Source of the DNA: Toxorhynchites rutilus septentrionalis
Taxonomy: Eukaryota > Arthropoda > Insecta > Diptera > Culicidae
Length of the DNA stretch: 64,000 nucleotides
NCBI RefSeq assembly: GCF_029784135.1
Contig: NC_073746.1
Coordinates: 3,554,136 to 3,618,135, forward strand
Direction: 5' to 3'
A program made the position numbers and the translations under genes. Positions 12,765 to 24,578 of this stretch are shown in pieces. How positions within the stretch are numbered: position 1 is the stretch's first letter; each line of letters starts with the position of its first letter. The notes beneath the pieces are model-generated. The model ran no database searches. It saw nothing but the letters and a program-made list of their open reading frames with translations, and was not told where the DNA came from.

Positions 12765-13494
12765 AAAGTCATAATGCATTGGCTTGTCTTTTGATATTGC
12801 TATTTTCTAAACTTTTATCTGTAAATAAAATCAGTTTGTAATTTTTTTGTTTGCTAAACTGATTCAACGCTGAGAAATAAAAAATCTTTTAGATAACTCG
12901 ACTTTATAAAACCTATGTAGGGAGCGGAAGCGGGATCATCATCATTATTCATTAATACCAAAGAATAAGACAAAAAAAATTGGAGAGAAATAGCTTAGAA
13001 AACACTTCAGCAGTGTTGTTCTGGTATTGAATGTGCTCATCTTAGTCTTGATATAATATTATGGAACCTAACCAAAAATTATTCCAGGATTTTAATACAG
13101 CAATCGTATTCGTAAAGTTTTTGTCTCAGTTTCATTCACTCGCTTTTTTTTCACGACCACTATACAAATCGAAGGATACATACCGTTCAATAATTAGTTT
13201 TATGGATATGTTTCGAGTTACAAACGAGACTTCAAAGCCGAAATAAACAAATTGAGTTATTCAAAAGCAATTGTTTGACAATTTTTTGCATTATTTTTAC
13301 ATCCTATCCTAATAGAACACTTTTCAGAGTTCCGCTTTCGTGGAAGAGTTGAGACTCAATCAACGGTTTATCATGTCAATTATCATTTCTAAACTCATAA
13401 AATTTGGTTCGCAGTTGCGCACAGTGGAGAACCGGCCTTCGGCTCTTCAATAGGGAAAGTAAAAAAAACAGAATATTACATTACACATCTTCTA

Positions 13495-13527
13495 AAATCT
13501 CCTATTTATGTGTCAAATAGGAGATTT
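13495..13527. repeat. Perfect 13-bp hairpin
   Basis: AAATCTCCTATTT and AAATAGGAGATTT flank a 7-base loop. No T-run or promoter context makes it a terminator or ncRNA. It is listed only as structure. Confidence 0.6.
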
Positions 13528-15817
13528 CTCTTAATAAAAAGAGATAATGCATAATGCACATACACTACAGCGTTTGTATTGCAAGTATGTTTACTATGCA
13601 TATGTTTTTTTCCAAAAATACTTTCCCGAGCAGGAGAAAATGCTTAAGGATACCTTATTTCGAAATTGATACCAAAATTTTGTTTGGAAAAGCCTAACAA
13701 AAGAAATAAAAATTACATATGTACATATTTTTGAAATAAACATCAAAACCTCAAGGCAAGTTTATTGAAACATGCTATACCACAATATCAATTACATAGA
13801 ATAAACTATCAAACATTGTTCAAAATTAAGTTTTGAATGTGACGGCATCTGAAAAAATCAACTGACATCTATGGTTGTGAGGGGCACTCGAATGTAATTT
13901 GAGATGTTATAAGAATTGACATTATTTTCCTCTGACAAAACATTGATTAAATTGCAGAAAAATAATTTCCCCAAATTGTATACCATAACTGTTGTCGCTC
14001 TCAGTGGAAATCTTTTGTTTGTCAAATTTTACGATCTACGCGAATCAAAAATTCGTTGAACTTCCCTTCGATTTGATGTTTTACATGCCGTTCCAGTTAG
14101 GAATCAAATGTCGATAACTGGGCTTCCCTTCCCGTTCGATTACCGAACGAATACTGTACATAGATCACTGCAAAATAAGTACATAGAGATGTCAGTTTGA
14201 TAGTTTTGTGTGTTTTATTTCACCTTCAATTCATTGCTATTTTTACATGTCCCGCTTCAAATGTTGACGAGTGGAAGCTAGAACAAATCACACAAAAAGA
14301 TCAAACCTAAGATAAGGTAAGGCACATTTCGTCGATTTATTGATTTCTTTTATCCTACATTCTTCATGAATTCGAAATAGATAGCAACGAAAATGGTGAA
14401 AAGAAACACTACATAAATGCCAAAAATCGCATTAGAAGAAAAAGGACTGAGGATTGAGGTTAGGTTCGACGCAGTTTTTATCAGCGATTTTATGGAAATG
14501 AGGCGATGAATATGTGATTTTTCATGTTTTACCCTAATAAAACAGTATTTTTAAAGGATTCTAGAAGACAAGACGTTCAAATATTGTTTCACAATAATGT
14601 TCGAATGGTGGGAAACGTCATTTTGATCTGCCCGAATGATATGATGAATTGTTGCCACTTCATGTTGCCACTTCATGAACTACATATAAAAAATAAAAAA
14701 AACATTTTAGATAAATGAAAGACAATCTCCATAAAATAAAGCGGCATCACAGGATCATGTTTTCTTCCAGGTTTTTTAAGAACAATCTTCCAGTTCTATG
14801 GAAAAATACAATTGACAACCCTGCTCTTTAGTGTAGAGTCAGTGGCAGACTCGTGAAGCGTGAAAAAAACGTCGACGGAGCATCACGCGAGTAAAAAAGG
14901 CTCCCCCATCCCCTCTTCCTGCTCATCGAAAGGGGGAAACACAAAGTGAAGAATCGAAACTAATCGGACGAAATCGGCCGCTTTTGTCAATGTGCGACTA
15001 CAACAACTATTAGACCCACTCAGTCCAGTCTTGGGGCGGTTTCGAAACGCTCCACTGCTCCGCTCCGCTGTTGGTCGTTCGAGTGGAAAGGGGTCATTTG
15101 GAAGAGCCACCAAGTTGAAAACAAGAAACAAAAAAACCTAGCTCGTTACACCTAATTTCGAGCAGCCTCGGGAAACGAACGTGATGCCGGCAGGCAGCAA
15201 TCGACCGGCCGATGATGATGGAGCCCTGTCCTGCCCCGCTTCCTTGCGGGGCGGCACAGCATATACGGTGTGGTTAGAACGATCAGCCAAGTGTGGCAGG
15301 TGTCTTATGCGAGATGATGGTGAAGAAGTTCCCCAGTGGCGGAGTTACGCTTGCGAGGCGCAAAAACCGAACAAGTTTCGTCATTATTTGCTCGGTGGAA
15401 CAGAAAAACTTGTCCCCATTTGCGGTAAGATTCGAGCTAAGTTTGAAACATTTGCTTGATAATTTCATTGTTATTTACCCGAAAGCCTAATGGGGTTGTT
15501 TCCGGTTGCGGCAAATGGATTTTTATAGGCGCCTGCCTACGCGCAGACATCCTGTCCCACAATGGACTGTTTTGAGTTATCAGCGTAATCAGTGGAACAA
15601 TCGTGCCAACAGCCGAGCTTCGGTACAATTTGAGCGCTATATTTAGCGGGTATTGACAAGGCGGTTGGTTATGTTGCGGTGGGTGGAGGTGAACGGGAGG
15701 TTGATATAAGTGATTATCATATAAATTACATCAATGACTGTTTGAGTTATCTTGAGCATCTGGTTTGTTCTTCACCAGCGCGGTATGTTGCAGAACTCGG
15801 AATAATCATCTCTACGC

Positions 15818-17051
15818 TTAACCCATTTTAGGCCAAGCGTTCGAAAAATCGAACAGCAACTTAGATCATTTTTCATGTCTTTAGAAGACAACCATATGGT
15901 AATGTTTTTGTACCAAAGGATAGCTTAATTTATTAGCTACCACTTACTATCTAGTTCATTTAATTTTGTATAACTTTATTGGGTAATAAATTCGATTTAA
16001 AGCAAGTATGTTTGGAAGGTGTTTTCAATTTCAATTAAAAAACCCAATAAAATACAAAAATATGTGAACTTTTCTACAGTATTACTTTGATAAAAGAACA
16101 TACATTGCGACATAGGGCAGAAATCATTCGATTGGGCCTCCTAAAAGAAAATAACAGCCGGGAAAATCGAGTGTTCGAAAAATCGAACGTTGGCCATAAC
16201 CAACATTTTTCTCTGCTGAACCAATACCAACACATCTAACCCCCGCAGCGCATTTTGGTTCGTTTACTTTCGAAGACGGAAGATTTTCATTTCTTTTTGC
16301 ATTTTCAATTGTGAATATTTGCAAATACCAATTAATTTAGCAAATATTATTGAAAATCTGTACGATTTTTTGTCCGTAATAACTTTAAGTGATTACGGCC
16401 CGTGTGTTCGTGTGTGCAGGTACTGGAGAAAATAATCAATACGTGTTACGAGGATTCTAATGAGATTTCCGGTGTGAATATCCTCCCGCCGGACCGAATA
16501 ATAACCACCCAATCCTCAATCCCTTTTTTCGCATAATTTTGGTACTTTGCAGATTTTGGAAAATGTTCCATTTTTCGATAAAAAGGATAATTGGGAAGAT
16601 ACGATTCTTAAGCATAAACATTTCTCCAAGGCCAACAATAAAAATAACAGCAAATGCTTTCGAAATGAAAGAAAAAACCTGCCAGTAATAAGTTACAATT
16701 ACATGAAAGAAGAAATGTCACATCTCACCTTAGGCAGATTACTTTAAGTTTATACTTGGAGACCTCCATCCTCCTGTGCTTGTTCGTCCCGGAATGTAAA
16801 ATTGATGCATTTATGAATACCGTATATTTGCTAATTGAAGCGACTTTCAGTTTGCAGTATGTTTGTACTCGCAAATAAAAAGTGCGGGTTTCGGCCAATG
16901 TTCGATTTTTCGAACAGTCATTTCCCGGAAGATGGAAGATGGGAAAAAATAATTCTTGAGCATTGGGGTTTCTTTAGCGTCAATAATCAAAATAACACCA
17001 ACGGTTTTCGCCAAAAAAATAAATTTTACAGCTTGGTCGTTAATGGGTTAA
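15818..17051. mobile_element. Non-autonomous piggyBac-like element with TTAA target duplication
   Basis: The unit begins TTAA-CCCATTTTAGGCCAAGC and ends GCTTGGTCGTTAATGGG-TTAA. It is flanked by TTAA on both sides and has CCC/GGG termini, which is the piggyBac signature. The TIRs match at about 17 of 22 positions. The interior (15,822-17,047) holds three copies of a TTCGATTTTTCGAA-type palindrome (about 15,840, 16,172 and 16,905) and a duplicated segment (16,551-16,680 resembles 16,905-17,040). No transposase ORF is present, so it would need a transposase in trans. Confidence 0.65.
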
Positions 17052-17494
17052 TGTTATGTTTGTCTTATATTCCTCACTTCAACAAATATCGAGTATGGGC
17101 GGTAAATTGCGTGTTGTGTGGAATTGAATACACTGATTAATAATAATACACATGCGAAAATAAAAAGCATTTCGTGCTTTTGCGCATCGTTGAATATTTG
17201 AAATATGTTAAAGTGGATCTGAAACAACTGAAAAGGTGAAAATGGAAAATTGGGGGAAAAACGAAGCTGGAAAGAAGCAATCATGAAACGAATTTTGTTA
17301 AATCAGTTCAGTAGCGCAATATCATGAATGAAAATGTAGATTAATTAAACTAATTTTTGTTGCCAAATCAATGGAGTTACCAGTTTCAATTAAAATTGTT
17401 GCAATAAATATATGCGTAATGGTTTCGACCTCAGCATGGTAAGTGTTCTCACACAACATGAATAAAATGTCTTCACGTATCTCACAATCACCTA
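17052..17494. other. Gene-free AT-rich spacer
   Basis: I see nothing here beyond AT-rich sequence between the piggyBac-like element and the Helitron. Confidence 0.4.
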
Positions 17495-18127
17495 TCTATA
17501 TATATATAAAAATGGAGTGATGTCTGTCTGTCTGTCTGATTCTTATAGACTCGGAAACTACTGAACCGATCGACATGAAAATTGGTATGTAGGGGTTTTT
17601 GGGGCCGGGGAAGGTTGTCGTGATATTACATATACAAATGAAACAAATGAAACACAAATTATTACTGCATTACCAAAGTTGGCATGTGAAAGTTTTAGGG
17701 TACAATAAATGTTTCTATGATGGTTAGACAGTCCTTCCCGCACTCAAAGGGGGGGCTGCCATACAAATGAAACACAAATTTCTGCATTACTCGAGAATTA
17801 ATCAAGCAAATGAAACCAAATTTGGCATGTGGAGGTTTTAGGATGCAATAAATGTTTCTATGGTGTTAAGATACTCCTTCCCCCTCTCTTAGAGGGGGCT
17901 GCCGTACAAATGAAACACAAATTTTTGCATTACCCGAGAATTAATCAAGCAAATTAAACCAAATTAGGCATATGGAAACTTTAGGGTGCAATTAATGTTT
18001 CTATGGTGGTTAGATACCCCTCCCCCCTCTCTTAGGGGTGGCTGCCATACAAATAAAACACAAATTTCTGCATTACTCGAGAATTAATCAAGTAAATGGG
18101 CGGGACGAAGTTTGCCGGGTTAGCTAG
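17495..18127 (+). mobile_element. Non-autonomous Helitron
   Basis: The unit begins with TC followed by a TATATA stretch and a GTCTGTCTGTC motif. It ends GGGTTAGCTAG, so the terminal CTAG fits the Helitron CTRR rule. It lies between an A (17494) and a T (18128), as expected for Helitron insertion without target duplication. A degenerate GGC...GCC stem precedes the 3' end. The interior is a tandem array of about 143 bp per unit (GCTGCC at 17,755, 17,898 and 18,041). No Rep/helicase ORF is present. TIRs are absent, which fits the class. Confidence 0.75.
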
Positions 18128-18422
18128 TTTCAAATAAATCAAGTGAAGGTAACTATGCATTTATAAACTTGATAAATATAAATAAAAAGATCTGGTTTCC
18201 GTTTCTCATTATTTAACTCAAGAGCGGAGAAACGGATTTAAACAGCCAGTATCAGGATTGATGCGTCTAAGTCTGCATCAGGTTTATATGTCAAAAAAGA
18301 AATTATATACCGCGAGTGTAGATTAGGTACATAAAAATAATTTCTGTGGGAGCTTGAGTGTTCGAAATTATTTATATCAATATATCAATTGTGGGTGGGA
18401 CGAGGATCGCTGGGTCAGCTAG
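18128..18422 (+). mobile_element. Second Helitron 3' end (truncated copy)
   Basis: A second terminus, GGTGGGACGAGG...GGGTCAGCTAG, ends at 18,422 about 295 bp after the first and is again followed by T. The matching 5' TC end is not obvious. Either an older Helitron was entered by the first one, or 3' end bypass created a double end. Confidence 0.5.
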
Positions 18423-18683
18423 TTTGTTAATAAAAACGAATTCTGTTTCAAATGTTGGACATTTTCGGATATCTTGTATTGTCAGTCTCCTTCCTCCCAA
18501 AAATATCCACGTGGTATGGTCGACTATAACACCCACTCTTCTCCACTCATAAAAAAACACAGAACACCCCCCTCCTGCCTACTGGACGGTGCCTACACTC
18601 TCTATTAATGATGCCTCTCCCGCTTCTGATGATAAAGCATTTATTTTGTGGTATAAGTTATCTCAGAAGTTCAATTCGATAAG

Positions 18684-18897
18684 TGCGCACCTTTGCCCCC
18701 ACTATGGGGCAAAGGTGCGCATTTGTCTTTTTGTTTTAAAATAGGTATTTGTCCAATTACAAACACAACTCGAGAAATGCTTGTACTACGTTTCGAAGGT
18801 AATACATATATTTACAATTTGATGAGCAAACGGAATTTTATTTGCTTTTATTTCAAGAGTAATTGGACAGCAACATTTAGGTGCGCACCTTTGCCCC
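18684..18897. mobile_element. Small MITE with GGGGCAAAGGTGCGCA ends plus a head-to-head extra end
   Basis: Positions 18,706-18,897 (192 bp) are bounded by inverted copies of GGGGCAAAGGTGCGCA, with inner inverted TGTCCAATTAC. Just left, 18,684-18,699 is another inverted copy separated by six bases, forming a perfect 16-bp hairpin with the left terminus. No ORF is present. The family is unknown. The extra end suggests a neighbouring copy or a partial duplication. Confidence 0.6.
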
Positions 18898-21800
18898 GCA
18901 TTACTTTAGTAATTAATAGTTCTTATTTGTTTCTGTGATTTTTTTTGTTGAGAAATTGGATTAGTAAAACAATTGTTTGTGGGGTGAATGTTCCCACCGT
19001 TTTGCCGTTAAAGGAATCTATAAAATACTTTCAAGCAAAATGTTTTCATACAGGACTTACAAGAGAAAATACACCTGGAAGAAATGCATTCCAGAAATCC
19101 TTGAAAATGGCATCGGGATGGAGATTCGAAGCGTCGGATTGTGGTAGACCTTGGTATTTCTGAAGCAGCCTTTAAGAAGAGGCTCATATTAATAATCTTT
19201 CTGTCTCAGGCCGTAGAGGGATAGCCAGTGTTCCAAGCTCTATCGGGATAAATTGAATGCATTCAAAGCTTCTCGGAGAAATGGAACCATCGACAAATTT
19301 CAAAAGCATTTGGCCCTTGGAAATTAATTAGAAAACATGATTAAAGGGAAAAAAGTCTGTATTGGCGAGGTTGTAAGAAGTTTGACACGAGAAACGTCAA
19401 TGGAAAAAAATAATGGATTATGAAGCATGAGAAATCACTCTTCAAATTTTTATTTTTTTGTAGGGAAGGTTTGTCCCGATTGTGTTCCCTTGCGAAAAAA
19501 ATATTCGAGATGTACCACAAGATAGGTGTGATGTTGATTCCCAGTTCTCGATGGTAGAATTTTCTCTTGCTCTCTATTATTGTAACTATTCTGCTCCAGG
19601 ATCGGATAAAATTAAATTCAACTTGCTGAAAAACCATCCTGAAGTGACGAAACAAATCCATCCATACCAATCCTCGATACATATCCAAACTCTAACAAAG
19701 TAAAAACAAAAAATGTTCAAATGAGTCAGTTGACATATTGGACAATTGATTCATTGAGTTGAACACATTGAACTTATAAATTCTGAAAATAAGCGCTGTT
19801 TTATAGTATATGGTTTTGAATTATCTATGCGTAAGTTAATAAACGTTAGTTCAAATTCAATTAATTTTTTGAACTACGGTTCAAACAAAATGTGGCTAAC
19901 AAATAACGAGACTTACAGTGTAAAACACTTTCCTTTGGTCCCATACATATTTACTTTTTAGAATGAAACAGGAGCGCTATGCGCTATGTTTGAATTTTCT
20001 ATGACATAAAATAGTTCTGGTGGTCACATGTTATCGTGTTGTCTATTTATATTCTTATATTATTTTTATATTCAACACAGTCGTGGCATCACAGTTTAGT
20101 CCCTTCTCGCGCCTTGCATTCTTGTCAGCATTTACAGTGATAATCTTGCCTAAAATAGTAGTAAAACAGAATTACTCATCAATCACTACTTGGCCTTCAA
20201 ATTGGAACGAATGAATTTCACAATTGACTTTCACTATCGTGCAAGCAGTACGTGCAAGCAGCCGGGCAATTTGTGTTTCATCAAGCAAAAAAAAAACGAT
20301 CCAAGGCATTTCTGTTTGGAAATGGAAATTTCAATTCGCCTCCCCCGAGCTTTATCTCGCGTCTCATCAAACACCGAATTGCATTGGTGCGTTCAGGCTG
20401 CAGAAGAATCGTGTTCCATCACATGCTCAAAGTGTAGCGCAATAAAAAATAGGTGGTAGCGAAAGAAGCAACCAATACAACTATTTAGCAAATCAAATTC
20501 CACTGAAAACATTGAACGAAAGTCGCATTTTCACACCGATGCGCGGGTGCACATTTTCTCGAGCATAACGTCTGCTACACACGAAGAGAAATGGAAGGCG
20601 GCGGCAAAAGCGACGAAAAAAATCAGATTAGACTAGGTACATGAATCCAAGAGGCGCGCAGAAAACCGCGATCGAGTGGTAATGAGACAGGGAACGGAAA
20701 ATCGCACAACCGAAGGATTACTGATTGAACGAACACTTCTCTGATGGTTTTGCTGGAGATAGTTTGTCGGCGGTTTCTTAAAAGCGCATACTTTGCACAG
20801 TTGGTCTGAGTTTTTAACAACGAAACACGGATTTCATACAGGTGTACTTTAGAACTGTACACTACGCATTTTTTTTTCGGCGAAATATAATTAAAGGAAG
20901 AAGCTTGCAGTTATTTGCTTAGGAACATCGAATCGAAAGTTAAGGGCGATGTTGAATGATTAAGCTCGTGTGAAATATTCGTTTTGATTTATAACATAAA
21001 CGGAAACCGACTAATTAGGTAGTGTTTAAACGAAACACCGAGACGTAGAAAGTGGTGCATTGCTCAACAAGAGTTTAGCAAATATTGTTCCATCAATCAA
21101 CACCTATCTACCGATCATAGGTCAAGCACCATTTATTGTTGCGATGAACAGCAGATAGCAGGTGAATTTAAATTCGTGTAACTGGACATAAAAAACTTAT
21201 CTTTTATCTCGAGGTTAATCATTGCCTGAACAAATTGTTGAATAATGATGTAATTTTGTTGACAGAGTAACTGTTCCTGCGAATGCACCTTCCTTTCCCT
21301 TTTTGATGAAAGTGATAGTCAGTGTTATCGTTGCAATGGTCGTTAAAATTTATGTTTGTTTGTTTTTGGTAACTTCAATCCTCTTTCGTAACAATCATCA
21401 AGTTTTTGTTTCACCAACAAGTGAATGTACGTATGATATATTATGAATTATGCAGTGCTGGATCGCAATTTGTTACTGTGACTGCACGTGTTATCAGAGG
21501 TGTAATACTTAAAATTGTTGAATAGCAACAACAAAGGAGGTTTTGATGAATTTCCTACTTGGAGTTGGCCAGCACCCTCTCACAATCCACGAAACTTTTT
21601 TTTTTGCGATTTCTTCATAGATTGATATTGCTTAAAGTGGAAACCTCAACAGAAATGTGTTTTGAAATAATTTTCAAAATTTCTCGTGAAAAATTATTTT
21701 TAGAAACTTTGTCATCAGGAACTTTTATGATTTAAAATGTATTTAAAAGTCATTATAATAATTTTGTTCATCCGTGCAAATTCATACGAAATATAATCAT

Positions 21801-21934
21801 TTCTTTTTGAAACTTTATTTTTTAGTATTTTTGTTTCATTATTAAACACTTTCTAAAATAAATCTTGTTGTTATTGCAAACAGATTATGAAATAATTATT
21901 CATATTAATATACACCCAGGTTTTTTACGCGGTT
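18898..21934. other. 3 kb without a recognisable gene
   Basis: No ORF here shows a domain or convincing codon structure. The part from about 20,000 to 21,400 is less AT-rich and looks single-copy, so regulatory or non-coding transcript content cannot be excluded, but nothing specific is visible. Confidence 0.4.
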
Positions 21935-22305
21935 TTGACGTGGAACTACGTCTTTCATTTCTATACTGGGATGTAATGTTCCGAAAACGAAAGCGTTACG
22001 CGTTAATAGCTCCTAAACAACTGTACGAAATGGTATGACAAACACTTCATTCGAAAGATAAAATGTCTACGTGTTATATTCGCTCGGAAATCCACTCAGT
22101 TATAATTTAACAGTGATTGGAGCATGTTGTTGCTGTTGTGGTGAAGCTAACTTCGTTCATCATGAAAACGCTGATAAACGGTGTCACCCAGAGGCTGTTT
22201 GAGTACCTAAGGCCAGAAAGGAATTCATCAGGAGGAGAGTGATGCCACTGAAAAGGCGACCAAGAAAGTAACAGCATCAAAAATTGGCATCGGAGCAGGT
22301 GCCAT

Positions 22306-22312
<7 letters not shown>
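21935..22312. mobile_element. Single end of a TTGACGTRG-type TIR element
   Basis: The sequence starting TTGACGTGGAACTACGTC at 21,935 matches, in the same order, the reverse complement of the right end of the element at 37,226-37,896 (both continue CTTTCATT). The opposite end was not found, so this is a truncated copy or one whose other end has decayed. No coding capacity is seen. Confidence 0.5.

Positions 22313-22366
<54 letters not shown>
22313..22366. repeat. (TA)n microsatellite
   Basis: A pure TA run flanked by short CACACA and CACGCG stretches. Confidence 0.95.
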
Positions 22367-22367
<1 letters not shown>

Positions 22368-22854
22368 GCGCGTAACTCTTTTCGTTTGGTGATTATCGAG
22401 CAATCGAGAGCAATCCGGAAAGATGTTATCGTAGCCGCAAAATAATCTGCCAGTTCTCCTTGGAATTGAAAATTACATTGAAGCGAAAGAGTTTATATTA
22501 ATGTTTTCTATTCATATTATAATGCGACCAAATAAATTTTGTTTTGAGGGTTTTCAATCAAGAGCAATTAGCAGGAAAGCTTCTGAAGATTATTCTTCCC
22601 CATCAGTATAATATTTTCGTATTCAATATTGAATGCATAAAATTTCGCATCGCGAAAATCATATAACTATCCATCGATTATTGCTCAGTCGCTGAAAGTT
22701 TCAAACTCAGAGAGTAGAGATGGTATTTTTTTTCAATTTTTCATGTCGTAACAACAATCCAAGAAGTGTAGGTTGTTTGTACATTGTATCATAGTTTGAG
22801 CTTAATTGGTTCCGAACCTTTAGAGTTATTGACGCGTACACAAACGAACACAAC

Positions 22855-22856
<2 letters not shown>

Positions 22857-22912
<56 letters not shown>
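22857..22912. repeat. (TA)n microsatellite
   Basis: A pure TA run of about 27 units in otherwise unannotated AT-rich DNA. Confidence 0.95.
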
Positions 22913-22915
<3 letters not shown>

Positions 22916-23039
22916 TAGATGAGAGAAATCGATAAATTTTAAATCATTTCGAAAAACAATTTCAATTCACGATTTTGTCGAACACTTGGAAAAAAGATGT
23001 TTCCATCATATAAAACATATATTTAATACGGAGAAACGC

Positions 23040-23315
23040 TTCTTCTTCTTCTTCAATGGCACTAACGTTCCTAAAGGAACTTCACCGTCTCAACGTAGTA
23101 TTACTTGCGTCATTTTTATTAGTACTAAGTTGACATTTCTATGCCAAATAACACGCCTTGAATGCATTCTGAGTGGCAAGCTCTAGAATACGCGTGATCA
23201 CAGTGCAAGTCGGAGGAAATTTCTTTGACGAAAAATTCCCCCGACCAGAACGGGAATCGAACCCGAACACCCGGCATGTTAGTTATGACGCTAACCACTC
23301 AGCCACGGGAGCACA
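23040..23315 (-). mobile_element. tRNA-derived SINE, copy 1
   Basis: Read on the minus strand, the 5' head is tRNA-like: box A GTGGCTGAGTGG and box B GGGTTCGATTCCC in a serine/leucine-like context. A body of about 200 bp follows, ending in an AAG-rich tail. It is flanked by a perfect 12-bp target duplication, ACGGAGAAACGC, at 23,028-23,039 and 23,316-23,327. The body is shared with the copies at 33,545 and 49,460. Transcription would be by RNA polymerase III, with mobilisation by a LINE in trans (inferred from the class). Confidence 0.9.
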
Positions 23316-23439
23316 ACGGAGAAACGCACTATGGCCATATAAAAAATAATTTTTCTCCATTTTTTTTTCAATTTTTTATGTCGTAACAACATTTTTTGAA
23401 GTAAATTTTATATTGTGTCCAACTTTGAGCTTAATCGGT

Positions 23440-24578
23440 TCCGTACTTTTTGAGTTTTTGACGAATACACAAACGAACTGAACATTTTTATATGTAGAGT
23501 AGGTTGGCCGCGAACATCGTCTTGTCAAATTTTAGAAACCAACCATGTACATTTTGTTTATTGGCGGAAAAAAATGACCTGTGCAAAGTGTCAGCTCAAT
23601 TTGACATGATTTAGGGGCCTCAAAGCGCAAAAAAAGTTTTGATTTTGTGATCCTCGAAAATCTCCCAAGGGGGGAGGAAAATTTGGAAAATGAAAAAAAA
23701 AATATTTTCTTTGCCAAATGATTAAAAATGCATGAAACGTCGAGATCTGTCTCGGAAAAATCAATCTGGCCGTAAATCGATCTTTTGAGACTTAGCCTAA
23801 GTGGCCAACAAAACAAAACTTTTAGTACTTTGAGGCACCCCTAAATCATGTCCGATTGAGCTGAAATTATGCACAGGTAATTTTTTTGAGCCAATCAACA
23901 AAATTTGCATGGTCGGTTTTTGAAATTCGATGATGAATTTTTTTTTCCATACATTCATTGGCACCCTAATCACTATATTATTTCTCTATATTAGGGTGGC
24001 AATGGATGTAAGGAAAAAAATTCATCATCGAATCTCAAAACTCTTCCCTAAAATTTCAAAAAGTTAACAACACCCTATGTCAAATATCAGTTCAATCGGA
24101 CTTAAGGGAGAGTGGCGCAAAGCAGTCAAAGTTAGGGTTTTTTTAAAATCGAAAAATCAGGAAATTTGGAAAATCGATTTTTTTCGAGATAACAGTAAAT
24201 CTTGACGAGTAATGCAATTTTAAGACATTTGGTATCAAAATTTTTTTTGAAAACCCCGAATTTGTGATCTTTAGTTATTCAAAAAAGTCCCAGAGTGTCG
24301 ATTTTTGAGGAAAAAAAATTCGAGATGACACTAGATCTCGACGTTTCGTGCAATTTTAAGACAGTTGGCATTAATTTTTTTTCGAAAACCCCGGTTTTCT
24401 TTGCTTCCCCCTTGGGTGATTTTTCGATTTTCAAAAAACTCAAACTTTAACCGCCACTTTCCCTAGAGTCGAAATCAGCTGATATTTGGCATAGGGTGTT
24501 TTTTCTAGGTGGTGAACATTTTGTATGGGGTAACTTTTTAAAATTAGAGATGACCATTTTCATTGACACCCTAATAGA
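23440..24578. repeat. Two adjacent foldback elements
   Basis: The first spans about 23,510-23,960: the block with GACCTGTGCA and GACATGATTTAGGGG at 23,575-23,625 recurs inverted at 23,830-23,880. The second spans about 23,992-24,578. It begins TATTAGGGTGGCAATG, ends CATTGACACCCTAATA, and has inverted arms of about 200 bp. Related sequence recurs at 34.6-37.2 kb and 37.9-38.04 kb. There is no coding region. Confidence 0.65.

Larger units (their letters stand above)
10511..15817. other. 5.3 kb of AT-rich DNA without a recognisable gene
   Basis: Both strands carry many stops and no ORF with a recognisable domain. Visible structure is limited to dispersed repeats (11,528-11,720; similar blocks near 10,530 and 12,120), a small palindrome-bounded unit (12,661-12,764) and a hairpin (13,495-13,527). 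The part from about 14,880 to 15,640 is less AT-rich and looks single-copy, but no coding signal could be defended. Confidence 0.5.

Noticed and set aside
15181..15459. 92-codon plus-strand ORF in a GC-richer stretch
   Set aside because: No domain, no conserved pattern, no splice or promoter context. An overlapping ORF exists in another frame.
22130..22310. Possible histone-like or coding sequence reading MKTLINGVTQRLFEYL
   Set aside because: It could not be matched to any core histone or other family, and the frame closes quickly.
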